Assembly (NCBI RefSeq): GCF_017591425.1
Contig: NW_024464918.1
Location: 9,608,001 to 9,672,000, forward strand
Direction of reading: 5' to 3'
Source of the DNA: Ochotona curzoniae
Taxonomy: Eukaryota > Chordata > Mammalia > Lagomorpha > Ochotonidae
Length of the DNA stretch: 64,000 nt
Made by a program: the position numbers and the translations under genes. Under the pieces are notes generated by a model that had not been told where the DNA came from, searched no databases, and saw only the letters and a list, made by a program, of their open reading frames with translations. Every line of letters starts with the position of its first letter. Position 1 is the stretch's first letter. Shown here in pieces: positions 11,695 to 23,935 of the stretch.

Positions 11695-11876
11695 GGAGAA
11701 TTAGCCTAAGCTTTCTCCTGCAGTAGTAGCACTCCATAGGGTGCTGGTTCAAGTCCTGGCTGCTCCACCATTCTCCAGCTCTTTCCTTATAGCTTAGGAA
11801 ATCATGGAGAATGGCTCAAGTGTACATGCCCTTCAAACTGGCTCAGCACGCACTTTTGTGGCCATTTGGGAGTGTA
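11695..11876 (+). repeat. Old CSINE fragment
   Basis: Box B is readable as GGTTCAAGTCC at about 11745, followed by TGGCTGCTCCACCATTCTCC, a decayed 'TAGCTTAGGAAATCATGGAG' core and the 'GGCTCAG...TGTGGCCATTTGGGAG' 3' segment at 11838-11872. About 60 bases of the middle are deleted. The CT-rich and A-rich tail is absent. Confidence 0.75.
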
Positions 11877-13426
11877 CCAATGGGTACAAGATTTCTGTCT
11901 TCCACACTTTTTAACTCTGTCATTTAAATTTAAATTCTTTATAGAAGATACACATTTACTCAAGGACAAGAAGCAAAAACGCGTGACTGGAAGATCAAGC
12001 CATAGAGGCGTCCTGTATGCTTGGTTTATCTCTCTGTTTTCCTTTCTCTGAGCCACTGAAGACTAGGGAGTCCACAGCACAGGTGTTGGTAAAACTGGGT
12101 GTGATGCCAGGTTTACCAAGAAAGGAGTTTACTTGTCAACAGCCATCACTAGTACTTTTCAGTAGCTAAATTGTTGTAAAATAACTAATGGGCATCCTGT
12201 CTGCCTGCATAAGTTTGAAGTTTGAATAATTCAATACATAGTTAGAAGATGAGAAAATTTTGTGCAGTAAAAATAATTGCAATAAATATGGGAAAAGTCA
12301 ATACATTCTGAGTATTGTTAACTTATCTTCAATTGGCCACATTATAAGATACTATCAAAGATGAACATACTTTTTCATTTTGAAATGACCGTAAAGCAGC
12401 AGTATACATGTTGGATAACTTTTTCTTGACAATAAGAAATGTGGGGTGCAGTGACTTTTAAAGGATGGCTAAATAAGGTTACTATAAAATAAATCAAAGG
12501 AATGAGATTATATAATGGCTTTTTAATGAGCCTAATGTTTTCTGTTTTAATGAGCCTATTACATCAATTTTAATCATTTTATGAGAATGAGAAATGATCG
12601 AGAAATGGCTTGTATTAGTTCAATTTTCTGTTCTGTCTTCCCACAAGCTATTATGATACACTGGATATTTGGAGCTGGGTAAGTAGCAACTCACAAAACA
12701 GGATAATCTCAACCAAATTTATTTAGACATGAGGTATGTAAAAACGCTGATAAGCTCATATTTCCTCATTTTTGCAGAAAGCATGCCAAGTCATCAAAAA
12801 GTATTTAAGCATTATAGCACAAGAAAAAAAATATTCCATAGCATAAATGAATGATTGCTTATTCCAATTCTACAAAAATGTGTAGAAAATCTCCTGCATT
12901 TTATCAGCGATTCACCAAGACTAGAAACAGTAAGAATGCTGACATCAGAAATGAGATCTGACATAATCTGTGCTTACGTCTTTATATATTAAATTAGATA
13001 GGACACAAAGTACCTAAAATCAATTTAAATAGGAAATTTAGTTATATATCAACTTAGATGTACAAAATCTTGAAGGAATTAAACAATCACAAGGAAGAAG
13101 TCACAGCAAACTAAAACACTGCAAAATAAAATGGTCACTGGGTCAGTTTCTCCTTTAACCTGCTAAGATTTGTTTCAATTTTTTAATTCTCCTCACTGTG
13201 GGCTTTCTTGCTGTATCTTGGCACAGTCAATAATATGCTTCATCTTGAAAAGTTCTCATTTGTAGTGTTCCTGAATTTCCACAAGTTTCCTTAGACACAA
13301 GTGTGCGTGCATCTTTTCATTTCTTTTTTGATCATCTTAATATTGATAATTACTACCAACTTCTAAAACTTTGACTGCCAAAATTTTACACTCCTTATTT
13401 TTCTTCCAATTGACAACTTTTTTCCT
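11877..13426. other. Unique AT-rich non-coding DNA
   Basis: No retroelement body, exon or RNA gene is recognisable. The complementary open frames at 11802-12056 overlap the end of the CSINE fragment and have no coding signature. Confidence 0.5.
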
Positions 13427-13725
13427 GGGGCTGGTAGTGTGGATTTACTGGCAAAATAACCTTCCATACCTCTGGCAACTTACATGGGCACTGATTTTAG
13501 TCCTGGATGCTTTACTTTCAATCCATCTTCCTCTTCATCATCTGAAAAAGCATTTTGAAAATATCCCAAGTCCTTGGGACCCTCTTATTTACATGTGAGA
13601 TTTAAAAGAAGCACCTGACTCTCCAATTCAGCTTTGCTCAGTCCTGTCTGTTAGAACAAGTGGATGAAAGAACTCTTTTCTCTCTCCTTTTTCCCATTTT
13701 TTCTAACTTTTACATAAATAAGCAA
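13427..13725 (+). repeat. Old, near full-length CSINE
   Basis: It starts with GGGGCTGGTAGTGTGG, passes a decayed head and box B (TTTTAGTCCTGGATGC near 13497), the core (CATCTGAAAAAGCATTTTG), then CCCAAGTCCTTGGGACC at about 13566. It ends with a CTCTTTTCTCTCTCC tract and ATAAATAAGCAAATG. The 75-codon plus-strand frame at 13371-13598 lies in this SINE and is not a gene. Confidence 0.8.
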
Positions 13726-14534
13726 ATGAATCCTTTCAAAAGTACAACTTTATTTGCTTCTGAATGAACCTATCTAAACATAAATATTCAAATGTGTTTC
13801 GTATGTTTATAATAGCTAAACTAGTTTGACTATTTTTAATTCCATAACTGAATTTGAAATTATTTTTCCTATTATGTGTATTTTCTTTTAATATCCAATA
13901 AGATTACGTTGGAATAAAATAATATCAACTACAAATATTTAACATTTTTAAAATGACATGTAAGAAGTCTTTTTTTGACAAGCTCTCTTTAAGACTCATG
14001 ATAAATTGTGTTAAATTCTCTACTCTCACTTTAGCATACTGAACTAAAGCTTCAGGAAAAAAAATACAGTCATTGCAATGAAACAAATAACATGGATTTC
14101 AGGACATGTCAATTGTGGACTTCTGAACTCATGCTTCAGCTCTCATTTCATCCTTCATTTTATGGAAACAAAACAATAGTCCTACATGTCTAAGAATGCT
14201 GAAATGATGCAAGAAATCCTCACAAAACTGAATCTGGTCTGCATGATACTCCAGTGTACATCAATGCCTACTAGGTGATCTGCATCCGAAACACTCAATT
14301 GACATTTCTGGTTTTCTGTTGGTGACAGAAAGGGGTAGATGATCACCTTCACATTATTTCTCTGCAGCCAGATCACTTATTTTGATGAATGAATCTTCCT
14401 CAAAACTCGCTCAAGAAAAAAATGTAGAATAAGCAGTCATACAATAGTATGAAAACCACATCATTTTGGAAAAATAATATTAAATTATTTCCCCAAACAC
14501 CAGTTATCTTTTTTTCTTTCAAATTTTCATTCAT
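13726..14534. other. Unique AT-rich non-coding DNA
   Basis: Nothing recognisable on either strand. The minus-strand open frames at 14182-14376 and 14400-14648 are isolated; the second runs into the antisense CSINE. Confidence 0.5.
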
Positions 14535-14833
14535 TTTTAAGGGAAAGGCAGATTTACAGAGAGAAAAAGGCAAAAAAAAAGATCTTCCATCCACCCGTTC
14601 ACTCTCCAAAGGGCTGCAACAGCTGGAATTGAGCTGATCCGAAGCCATGAGGGAGCAGGCCCTCTAGGTCTTCCACTCAGGTGCAGGGTTCCAAAGCTTT
14701 AAGCCACCTTCCCCTATAGCCCCAGGCCACAAGTAGGGAGTTAAGTTGAAAGTGGAACAACTAGGACTAGAACAGTGCCATTATGTGGGGCCAAAACTCA
14801 CAGGTGGAGTATTAGCCAACTGAGCCAGTGTTC
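14535..14833 (-). repeat. CSINE, antisense, moderately old
   Basis: On the plus strand it reads as a reversed CSINE: a tail remnant and AAAGGCAGATTTACAGAG, AGATCTTCCATCCACCCG, TGCAACAGCTGGAATTGAGC, the reversed core and a decayed box B (TAGAACAGTGCC near 14768), ending at the head about 14833. Its 5' end faces the 5' end of the next CSINE across an (AAAAC)n tract. Confidence 0.9.
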
Positions 14834-14886
14834 TTAAAACAAAACAAAACAAAACAAAACAAAACAAAACAAAACAAAACAAAACA
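14834..14886. repeat. (AAAAC)n microsatellite
   Basis: About ten perfect AAAAC pentamers. It lies between the 5' ends of two oppositely oriented CSINEs, not at a 3' tail where SINE-derived A-rich microsatellites usually arise. Confidence 0.97.
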
Positions 14887-15156
14887 GGGTGCTGGAATAA
14901 TTGCTCCATTTGCTAATCCTCCACCTAAAACTGCCAAGTGCCAGCATCCCATATGGATGCTAATTCATGGCCCAGCTGCTCTACTGCTGATCTAGCTCCC
15001 TGTTTGTGACCTGAGAAACCAATGGAGGAGGATGGCCCAAGGCCAGGGACCCTGTGCTCATGTAACTGACCTGGAAGAAGGTCCTGACTTCATATAGGCT
15101 AAGCTGTTGTTGTTGCAGCTGTTGTTGCTGCAGCCAGTAAAAATAAATCTTTTAAA
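14887..15156 (+). repeat. CSINE, old, 3' part interrupted by GTT/GCT repeats
   Basis: It runs from AGGGTGCTGGAATAATTGC through CCAGCATCCCATATGGATGC, the AGCTCCCTGTTTGTGACC segment, the core (TGAGAAACCAATGGAGGAGG) and a 3' AATAAATCTTTT. The usual CT-rich region is replaced by a trinucleotide-like stretch of GTTGTTGTTGCAGCTGTTG type at 15106-15136, which looks like local slippage. Confidence 0.88.
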
Positions 15157-17039
15157 ATAAAAATTGTACTCACAATCATTATTACATAAAAACTCACGCA
15201 TACAAAAAAATTTAATAAAATAATTTCAAAAAATTCATCCAAAACAATTGATTAAAAACTGCATTCTATTGATATTGCTAGACCTGACTATACTGAAGCA
15301 AACCTGAAATACTTTATCATTGTAGAGTAAATATTTTAATTTTATGATGAAAACAGAGATTTATTTACTTGAAAGTTTAAACACAGTTTAGTCAGTTATC
15401 TTGGTGGATTTTACTCATAGATAATTTAATAAATGTTATATAAAATCACCTAGAAAAAAATTACATCTGTGAGGAACATGTAGATTACTTGTCATTATTC
15501 CCAAACCAATAAAATCTTATCATTTCAAAGCACTAGCACTGTATGGAGCATTATAAGTTATCTATCTGTACACAATTTAACTTACATGAGAGGATGTTTG
15601 TACTTAAAGTGCAAATTCTAAGCCATTGAAGAAACGACTTGAGGATCTTCATATTTTCATTTCTGTAACAATTCACAGAACCATACCTGACTCTGATTAA
15701 CACTGGGCAATTGGAATACTGTGCTACCTTTAAACATTTTTATGAAATTATTTATAAATATACAATCTTTGTATATTGTATTTTTATAAATAACATTCCA
15801 CAATGAAGGTCCCACAAGTAGTGCCTCACCCAAGTTGATTGCCAGGTGGACCAAGAGTCAGCCAGAGAATAAAGCCAAAGACAATTTCCTAGAACACAGT
15901 ATAGAGGCTCACGATCAAGCTGAGGGAATCGACCAGGTACACCATGTGCCTTAGGTGAATCCATATCATGGGCTACAAGAGCATACTTCAAGTCAGGCCT
16001 CCAGAGAAATACAAATTCCTGATACATAGTCAGATATGCAACTGGTAAATGAATGGAAATATCCTTCTTTGCTTTCCTTCTGCCACCAACACATTGGTAC
16101 AAAGCAACAGTGAAGAAAAAGAGGAAGAGTGTTTTCAGAGGAAGATGTGATTTCATCTTTCATGATCCTTTAACATTTCTGCTGTAGGCATGCTTTCAGC
16201 TTGGGTCTGCAAGTGGAGATGCTACTAAAATAGAAAGGTGTGAAAGTTTATAGTGACGAGGACTTTAAATAGTATAGTGCTTGAGAAGCTACAGGCTGCG
16301 TGAGAGATGTCAATTAGAGTATTTCGACAGACTGTAACTAAAAGCAGTGATTGCAACAACACAAACTGCTTCATGTTTTCAATCCCGCTGAGTTGAGACT
16401 GCTCAATAAACCAGTTTTATGTGATTTTCATACCATGCAGTCTCTAAACACAAGCTCGTTCCGTCTGGGGATTCACCAGAGAAAGAGCAATCTGATGCAG
16501 CTCTTAGAGAAAAACCACCATGTCAGACTTACGGAAAGTCACTCTATGAGCCTTCAACCTGGAACTTGCTAGGGGCTTGCAAGATCAACTCTGATCCCAT
16601 GAGATTTACTCCTTCGTACTTTAACATGCAATTTACTTCAAAAATTCATTTTACATGATGCGTCACAATCCCTCAAGTAATTGGTAAATTACTTCCTTGT
16701 TTTATTTGTAAAAGTATAGACTCATTCATAAAGACATGCAGTCTGATTTAGAATGACCAACTATTACCTGCACAGGATTGAAGATATTTCAGGATGTGGG
16801 ATTATCTTAACTAAATCTAGAAATGTTAGATAAACCAACCATCACTGTTCAGGCATCTAAACTCAGCTGATAACCAAAGATTTAGTGTAATGTCACATAT
16901 TTCCTCCTTTAAACATTTGTTATCGTTAAGCATACAAAACTGTTAACAATCTAATTCCTTCTTATATTATACATATTTAATTTCTAAATCTATTATAGCA
17001 AACTGAAAGAAAGTGTCTTAAACAGCACAAATTTATTTT
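15157..17039. other. Unique non-coding DNA
   Basis: No repeat is recognisable. The 134-codon minus-strand frame at 16156-15752 begins with a hydrophobic, signal-like stretch but matches no family I can name. Its second half overlaps AT-rich sequence, and no splice or poly(A) context supports it. It is left uncalled. Confidence 0.45.
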
Positions 17040-17150
17040 CTCATAGCTTTATCTATCCAAAGTACAAAAGTTAGAGAAAGGATGATTAATGGGTACTAAG
17101 TTTTAGACACAGAGATGTAGGTTTTCTGAGGTCCTTTTCTAGAGTATTAT
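17040..17150. repeat. Possible old L1 3'UTR fragment
   Basis: The segment containing 'GAGAAAGGATGATTAATGGG' and 'ACAAATTTATTTTCTCATAG' resembles words common in ancient mammalian L1 3' regions. The match is short and divergent. Confidence 0.3.
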
Positions 17151-20100
17151 GATTCGTTAATCATAACTATTATAATTCCATAATCATTATAAGTAATTAT
17201 GTACCATACATTTGCCTAAATTTTTTGAATGCTTTTATCATAAAGATATTTTAATTGCTTAAAGACATATTTGTGCTTGTCCTGCTGAACACTGCATCTA
17301 TCAAATCATGATCTGCAACATAAACATGTACAGTTTCTACTTGTCAGATTTTCTTTTACAAAATGGCCACATTATGGAAAGCACTAAATGTATCCAAAAG
17401 ACTCAAAAGAAGAATGGTTTGAATAATTTTTAAAATTCCACTGATATCACATTTGGCTTGCTTATGTGCACGTATCCTCACATATGTGAACACAAATTCA
17501 GAGTAAAAAAAAAACTGAAGAACTGCAGGCACTGGACTTCTATTCAACTGCCAATTAAGACAATGTTTATTATGTATCATGAAGGTGTATTTTCTTAGTG
17601 TTCAGCATTTAATTTGATCACACTGCTGCCCATAGGAAGTGGTGCACCTGAAGGAAGTGAAGACTCAGAGACCCTTGGTTCCAAGCTTGAAAAGTCTAAA
17701 CAGTCAGCAAAGGTATCCCCTAATTCTATCCCTATAATTCTCTAAGACGGAATGACCATGCATCCAACAGATTCTTCAGTTAACTTTTAAGTATTCTTGG
17801 TAAGGTTTTATAGTGCTGTATTTATTAAAGTACCAGCAACTGGGAAGGCTCTTGCTTAAATGAATAGAAGATAAAATGCTATAAAACATTTCCTCATAAT
17901 CCATTTAAAGTTAAATCCACATTCTTTAAGAGATCCAATGAAACTGAAAACCATCAAACTAAGTTTGATAAAGAGATAAAATCCTAAATGTAATAAAATG
18001 TGCACTGTGTGGTTTAACTGATGAATATTTTAACGAAAGGAACACACTGAGGTTAATTCCCAGACATAAAATTTATTAAGGCACTATTTTACAGAAAAAA
18101 AAAATCACAGTAGATGAAGAGGAGCAACTTGGAGCGGAAGACTGTGAGATTTTTGCCTTCATTTGGCTCTTAACGCAACTGACCTGAGTGGCTGGCTAAT
18201 GGCTCTACCAAACTCCTACCAAAGAAATCCCATTAAAACTACAAGTATTAACATTAGAAAAGTGTTATGGTAGTCAAGTTCATTAGTACCTTGTGGGATG
18301 AAATAACAAACATTATGTAGAACAGCACACAAACTCCAGAGATTTCTTGGTGTTCAAGGCTTCTTACTCTGCCAATTGATAACACTATGACCAGTGTCAT
18401 AATGTTAACAGTCATTAACTTCAGGGGTTATTTTATGGAATCACAAGAAGGAATTTCATTGTGTAAAAGGAACAGGTTTAATTTTTTAACACTAGTAATT
18501 TTGGCAATGTGAAATTCCACACCTGACAGCCTGGCAATTATTTTGTTTATGTTTCCTGTGTTAAACTGTCATTGAGAAATGTCAAAACCCAAAAACACAA
18601 ATTAAAAGTAAATGTCCAACAGCTTGAAGTAATATTTTCTCTTGTGAATATGGCTGCAGATGCATTCCATTAAGTCCGTATCTTCTAAATGCTCCATTGT
18701 TGATATTTTGCATATTCTCATACATTTTCAGTCAAGGAAGATATATAGCTGAACAAGAATGTGTAACTATTTTCAATCTACTAATGTGGTTGGTAATAAT
18801 TTTCAGACAGCCTTTGTGTTACAGAGCCTACAAATAAAGGAAATAACCGCTAACATCCAAATTTCAATATGAATAATCATTAGCTTCTCTCTGAGGGGCT
18901 AAATGTTTTAAAAGTAACGTTTCAGTCTGGCCCTTGCTCAGATGAAGATTTTATGTGAAGTGTGTAAGGGATATCTGTGGCAACAGTCAGGTATTATACT
19001 ACAATTCTTTCTTTTCATGTTGCATGCATATGGGTAAAATGACAAGTGCTCAGAGTGATTCAGTTAATGGGCCATGGCCTTAAAATTTGTGAAATATAAT
19101 CACCTCATTTATCATTTGTAAAAATAAAACTTCCATCTTCTGTAACAGGAAATTAGGTGGCTAAAGGCTGAAAGTATAAATCCATCTTCAACTAATAAGG
19201 TATTAAGCAGTACCGGCAAACAGTACGCCAGCTTCTCCCAGACATGAGACACACAGAAATGATAAGCCACATGAAATATTCACCATCAGGACTTCTGGGG
19301 TAGGCAGAACCACAACAAGAGCACACAAGCTTTGTCAGGAGTTGTTGAGAGACTGAAAGCATACTAAAAGGATTTATGAAAGCTGTAGCGGCAACCTCAA
19401 CTCCAGTTACTGTGAGTGCAGGGATTTTTATGGCCATGAGTTTAATCTTCCTGTGCTGTAACGGATGAGTTATGCTTTCAACTGATTTGTGTACAAAGAG
19501 TTTTCTCAATCTTTTTTTCAGTACTGTAGAGTTTTGAGATATTGCTTTTTGACTTGCTAAGCGAAGCATTAACAGGACTGTCAGGAACAAGACAGAACAG
19601 ACAATAAATATTAAGGTTTATTGTTACGGTGATTTATGTTACAGTGAATATTATCCTAGAATATAAGGTATGATTATCATCTTTCATAATAAGAGATGGC
19701 GGGAGATGTAGAATGTTGGCTAACTTTCTACGGCTGTCTTATGAAGAAAATCATTATGTGGCAATGCAAAGGAGTTAGATCTTTCCAAATAGTCAAGGTG
19801 ACTTCAATTTTCATGCAGCAAAATGCTGCTATTCTTCGATACCTTACTGCAGAGGCTGACAATGGTCTTTAAAGAGCTGACCATTGCATTCACTCAAATT
19901 ATGCCAAAAACAATTTTTGGATTGCCAGATCAGTTAATAGTGCAAAATGTTTGTATGACCAGGGATCAAGAGAAAAGACATCAAGTGGATAACAAGTTGA
20001 CTCACCGTTTCAGCAGAGTTTGTAACATCTCTCCCTGTTTGTGCAGATGCTATCAGACAGAGTTTACTGGCAATCCCAGTTATTATGAAACAAATTCAAG

Positions 20101-21074
20101 ATTTGGAGGCTAAATGCACTGCATTCATTTTGTTATGATTTTTGTGGATCAGAAATCTAAGCCACTCTGTAATAGCACTTATAGCATGACCATTCTTATT
20201 CCTTTATGCAGACACCTGTGAGAAGTGGTGTTGTACTTAAAGAGAGCATTCATGCTGGGTACCATGATTTTCATATTTGATCCTGCAGGTGACAACCCAT
20301 AACTTCTGTAAAGTTCTATGCATCAGAGTAAAATCAAGGACAGCCCACTCTCTCAGGGAAAGAGTTGAAAAAACCCCAGGCTGAGAATGCCAGGGGGTAA
20401 TGATCTTCTGGGATCAAAACATATTCTATCATGTAGGTTACTCAATGCTCCTATGGAATGAATGCAAACTTCAATTTTGTGAACTGAAGGTAAATGTACT
20501 TGAGAGTTCCCTGAAACTGCACTTTATCCGAACATTTATTCCAAATCAATGGCATAGCACGGAAGGGTCACATATTTAAGAACAAACATTTAAGGTTGAG
20601 CCAAGAAGTCTCAAATACTAAAATAATGTTTGTATTAGGTATGGATAAACACGGTGTTTTGCATTCTCTAGTAAGATACAGAGCTATATTCTGTTCCTTT
20701 ATTTATAGTCATATTTACAATCATTTGATTCTGTTTTTTGTTTGAAAATAGATTCAGAACAGGTCATCTTTAGGACTGACATTCAAAACCTTAAATGCTT
20801 TAGAAGAGCAAAAGCATGTTAAGTATAATTTAAAGAAGAACCACCTCAAGGGCTCTGTAATACAGAGTGCAGCAAGAAGTTGTCTGTTACTTGGAATTAA
20901 GTAAGTGTAGTGACTTTTGTTTCCTGAAAAGGTTATGTGACAAAAGGCAATGAATGAGTTGGAGAAATAAATTACATTGTAGGAGAGCAGGTTGTCCATC
21001 TTTCAAGTTTCAACATAAATATTTCTAAGTGAAAATTTTTGGACTTAGGAAGTATGATTAAAATGAACTTATTT
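17151..21074. other. Unique non-coding DNA
   Basis: No retroelement body is recognisable in nearly 4 kb. Two protein-like but unidentified patches occur: a minus-strand 132-codon frame at 19590-19192, and plus-strand frames around 19695-20113 that are broken by stops and disagree with each other in frame. The block 18480-18620 is a candidate conserved non-coding segment by texture only. Confidence 0.45.
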
Positions 21075-21250
21075 TCATCTTATTTTAAAGGTAGAGGGAG
21101 CTAGGAAAAGAACTTCATCTGCTAGCTCCTTCCTCAGATGACTGCGAAGGACAGGGTTGATTCAAGCTGAAGCTACAGGTGAAGTATAAATTAGCATTTT
21201 GCAACGGGACCACAGGGCCAATCAGCTGAGCCACCACCTCTGCCTTTAAG
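21075..21250 (-). repeat. Very decayed antisense CSINE
   Basis: Reversed CSINE landmarks are faint but ordered: AAGGTAGAGGGAGC, CTTCATCTGCTAGCTCCTTC, a GGTTGATTCAAGCTGAAGC segment and a head-like AGCTGAGCCACCACC. Most of the core is lost. Confidence 0.45.
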
Positions 21251-23127
21251 AGTGTGCCTTAGCAGGCAATTAGCATCTAAAGCAGAGGTTATTCCCTAAC
21301 CCACACACTCTGACATGTTGCAGGAATTCCAAACATTCTAGCCGCCACACTAAATGCTCACTGTAGTAAGTGTTTTTGTGTGTGTGTGTACATCCAATCA
21401 CTACATCCTTCTTTAAGATAGGCACCAGTAATTATTACTAATTATTTTGAGTTAACTTGAGTGACTAGATGACAAGTTACACAATTTCTTGTGTTTACAG
21501 CACCAAAGTAGAGCACTTTGTATATTCTAGCTATATTAGGCACCTTCGAGCTAAGTAGAGATGAAAAATTTTGTCAGAAGCGGAAAAAAAACAGGCAGTT
21601 ATTATACACAATCCTCTGCTTCAACTGGCTATAAAGCTGATATGTTATATATAAGTATATATATATATACACACACACACAGAATGTAATTATTGTCTTC
21701 AAAATGGCAAAATTGCACAGAAGAACAAATGATTGAAGTTTTATGTGTGCATTCTTTAAATAACTGAACTTTTCCATCTTGTACTTAAAGCCATATGTTG
21801 ACATGTTTTACATCAAAACAGAAATTCTAGAAGAAAAACAGCCACATAAAGGCAAGTTTCCATGCTAAATGAATAATAAATTATAGGTTATGTGTTTCTT
21901 TGATTTTAGAAGATGCATAATTTAAAATGATAAATAATTAACATATCAAAGCATTCTAATTTACTGATGCAGAACAGCTAAAACTTTAATTCTGCCTGCT
22001 GCTTTAAAACACATCTTCATAACAGAGAAGTGCAGCGGCTTTTGTTACTAACAATTATGCTTTCCAATGGGTAATTTCAGTTTATCACTTTAAAATATTA
22101 GGAAATGTCAAAAAAAGTTCCATTTCTTATATGGGAAGTGTACATAGTGGTGGGAGACAGAAAAAAAAGCATAATTAGCAGTGTGCTGTTAAAATCCAAC
22201 ATTTAACTTGGCCTACTTTGCAGAAGCATGCACTCTGAGTGGCATTTTCATTTTAATTTCCACACATGTTCTTTCTCCACTGAGTCTACTCCGTAAACAT
22301 GCAAAACCAGTCATTGCTTTTTAATCATCAACATACCCAACACTGCTGCAGTTGTGATACAGACCGGCAACTTGTTCAACTTGGGGATTCTTTCTAGTTT
22401 CACTAAGTTACTTCTGCACTTACCTAAACGGACATTAAATTTACTTATCTAGCAACAGGTTCTCAGAACTCCTACTACGTGCAAGTTAACACTGATTCAG
22501 TTTGTAGTCTTGGGGAAAAAAATTCCCACATTGTGCTGGAATACAAATTACTATTATTATCAAAGTGATAATTATGTGATGCTTTATTTCTCCTGATAAA
22601 ATGGATGTTCCATACACTTCAAACAAAGATGAAGTACAGTAAAGAATTATTTCATAGAAGTCCTTACAGGAAACAATCACACCCATCACAGCGAACTGGG
22701 AGTCAGGAGCAGAGTAAACCAGGGACCAGACACTCCCACACATATTTAGACTGCATAAACAAAGGAATTTGTCTCTTGATTAAACAAGGCCATTTTTGCA
22801 CTGCTGTTTCTCCTAAATATTTGTCACAAAGCAAAAATCAAAAGATTGTTAGGAAATGTGTCAGGAGCTAACACTGAATTTACATATTAGTTTGGGAATG
22901 AAGTCCATGTCACTATGGAAAAGTACCCATAATGTAGATATTACAAGCAAGACTCAAAAAGAGGAACACTAAAGAACAAGGTAGTTCACATTAAATGGTG
23001 CAGTTAATTTTAACTCTTTCCTCGTCTCACACTTCAGTACCCTTTTCACTTGAGAATTCTAAATGAAATTAAGAAAAAAAAATGTGAAAAATGCACAGTG
23101 AGGGAACCAATATTACAATTTCATTTT
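21251..23127. other. Unique non-coding DNA with short microsatellites
   Basis: It contains a (TG)n run at 21375-21390 and the TA/CA tract listed separately. No exon or repeat body is recognisable. The 19-bp word at 22211-22229 recurs at 39839-39857. Confidence 0.5.
21643..21681. repeat. (TA)n(CA)n microsatellite
   Basis: A TA-alternating tract passes directly into five or six CA units. Confidence 0.93.
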
Positions 23128-23440
23128 TAAAAGTTATTTATTTTTATTGGAAAGGCCGGTGTACAGAGATAAGGAAAAACAAAGAGAAAGATCTTCCATC
23201 TGCTAGTTCACTTTCAAAGTAGCCACAACAGTTGGAGCTGAATCAGGAGCCAGGAGCTTCTTCCAGGAGACCATACAGGTACAGGCCTCTAAGGTTTTGG
23301 GCCATCCTCTACTGATTTCCCAAGCCATAATGAGGGAGCTGGATAGGAAGTGTGGCAGCTGGGATACAAACCAGTGTCCATACAGGATCCTGGCATTTGC
23401 AATATCAGCATTTATCCAGCGGGTGAGAGTGTTGGGGCCA
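23128..23440 (-). repeat. CSINE, antisense, moderately old, full-length
   Basis: Reversed A-tail and TTATTTATTTTTATTGGAAA at the left, then AGATCTTCCATCTGCTAGTT, the GGAGCCAGGAGCTTCTTCC segment, the reversed core (ACTGATTTCCCAAGCC near 23308) and a box B-like region near 23366. It ends with GAGTGTTGGGGCC at the head. Confidence 0.93.
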
Positions 23441-23608
23441 CAATTTCATTTTTCATTTTATAAAACCAACCAGATCACTCAGAAATTAATAATCACAGAA
23501 TATACAGATTTGCTGGTCAAAAGCAGAATATAACTAAACTTTCCTAACATAAATCTTGGTAATTTACATTAAACCTTTCAAAAAATTTAAACAAAAATAC
23601 TTAAACTG

Positions 23609-23889
23609 GGCCCAGCGCGGTGTCCTCGCCTAGCACGCCTGGGATCCCATATGGACGCTGGTTCTAATCCCGGCAGCCCCGCTTCCTTTCCAGCTCCCTG
23701 CCTGTGGCCTGGGAAAGCAGTCGAGGACAGCCCAAAGCTTTGGGACCCTGCATCCGCGTGGGAGACCCAGAAGAGGCTCCTGGCTTCGGATAGGCATAGC
23801 ATCGACCGTTGCGCTCACTTGGGGAGTGAATCATCGGACGGAAGATCTTCCTCTCTGTCTCTCCTCTCTGTATATCCGCCTTTCCAATA

Positions 23890-23930
<41 letters not shown>
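23609..23930 (+). repeat. Young CSINE with box A deletion and (AAT)n tail
   Basis: It starts GGGCCCAGCGCGGTG and jumps at about 23623 straight to TCCTCGCC. Compared with the other young copy (43809-44140, read in reverse) about 14-15 bases covering box A are missing. Box B GGTTCTAATCC is intact at 23660-23670. The body is close to the other young copy and retains CpGs. The tail is (AAT)n at about 23888-23925. Flanking 15-bp direct repeats AAAAATACTTAAACT lie at 23594-23608 and 23931-23945. The open frames over it on both strands are SINE shadows. Confidence 0.97.

Positions 23931-23935
<5 letters not shown>

Noticed and set aside
12600..12730. Segment resembling the start of a common mammalian repeat (GAGCTGGGTAAGTAGCAAC region)
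   Set aside because: The similarity is to a few words only and the family could not be named.
13371..13598. 75-codon hydrophobic frame resembling a membrane protein
   Set aside because: It lies in an old CSINE; the hydrophobicity comes from T-rich codons.
15752..16156. 134-codon minus-strand frame with a signal-like N-terminus; a resemblance to small mitochondrial membrane subunits (NDUFC2-type) was considered
   Set aside because: Similarity is limited to a few residues around 'KYALVAHDM' and does not extend to the nucleotide level or the rest of the protein. No TSD or poly(A) of a retrocopy was seen.
23609..23930. A functional tRNA gene, because of the box B-like GGTTCTAATCC
   Set aside because: No tRNA fold or anticodon arm follows, and box A is missing. 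It is a SINE head.
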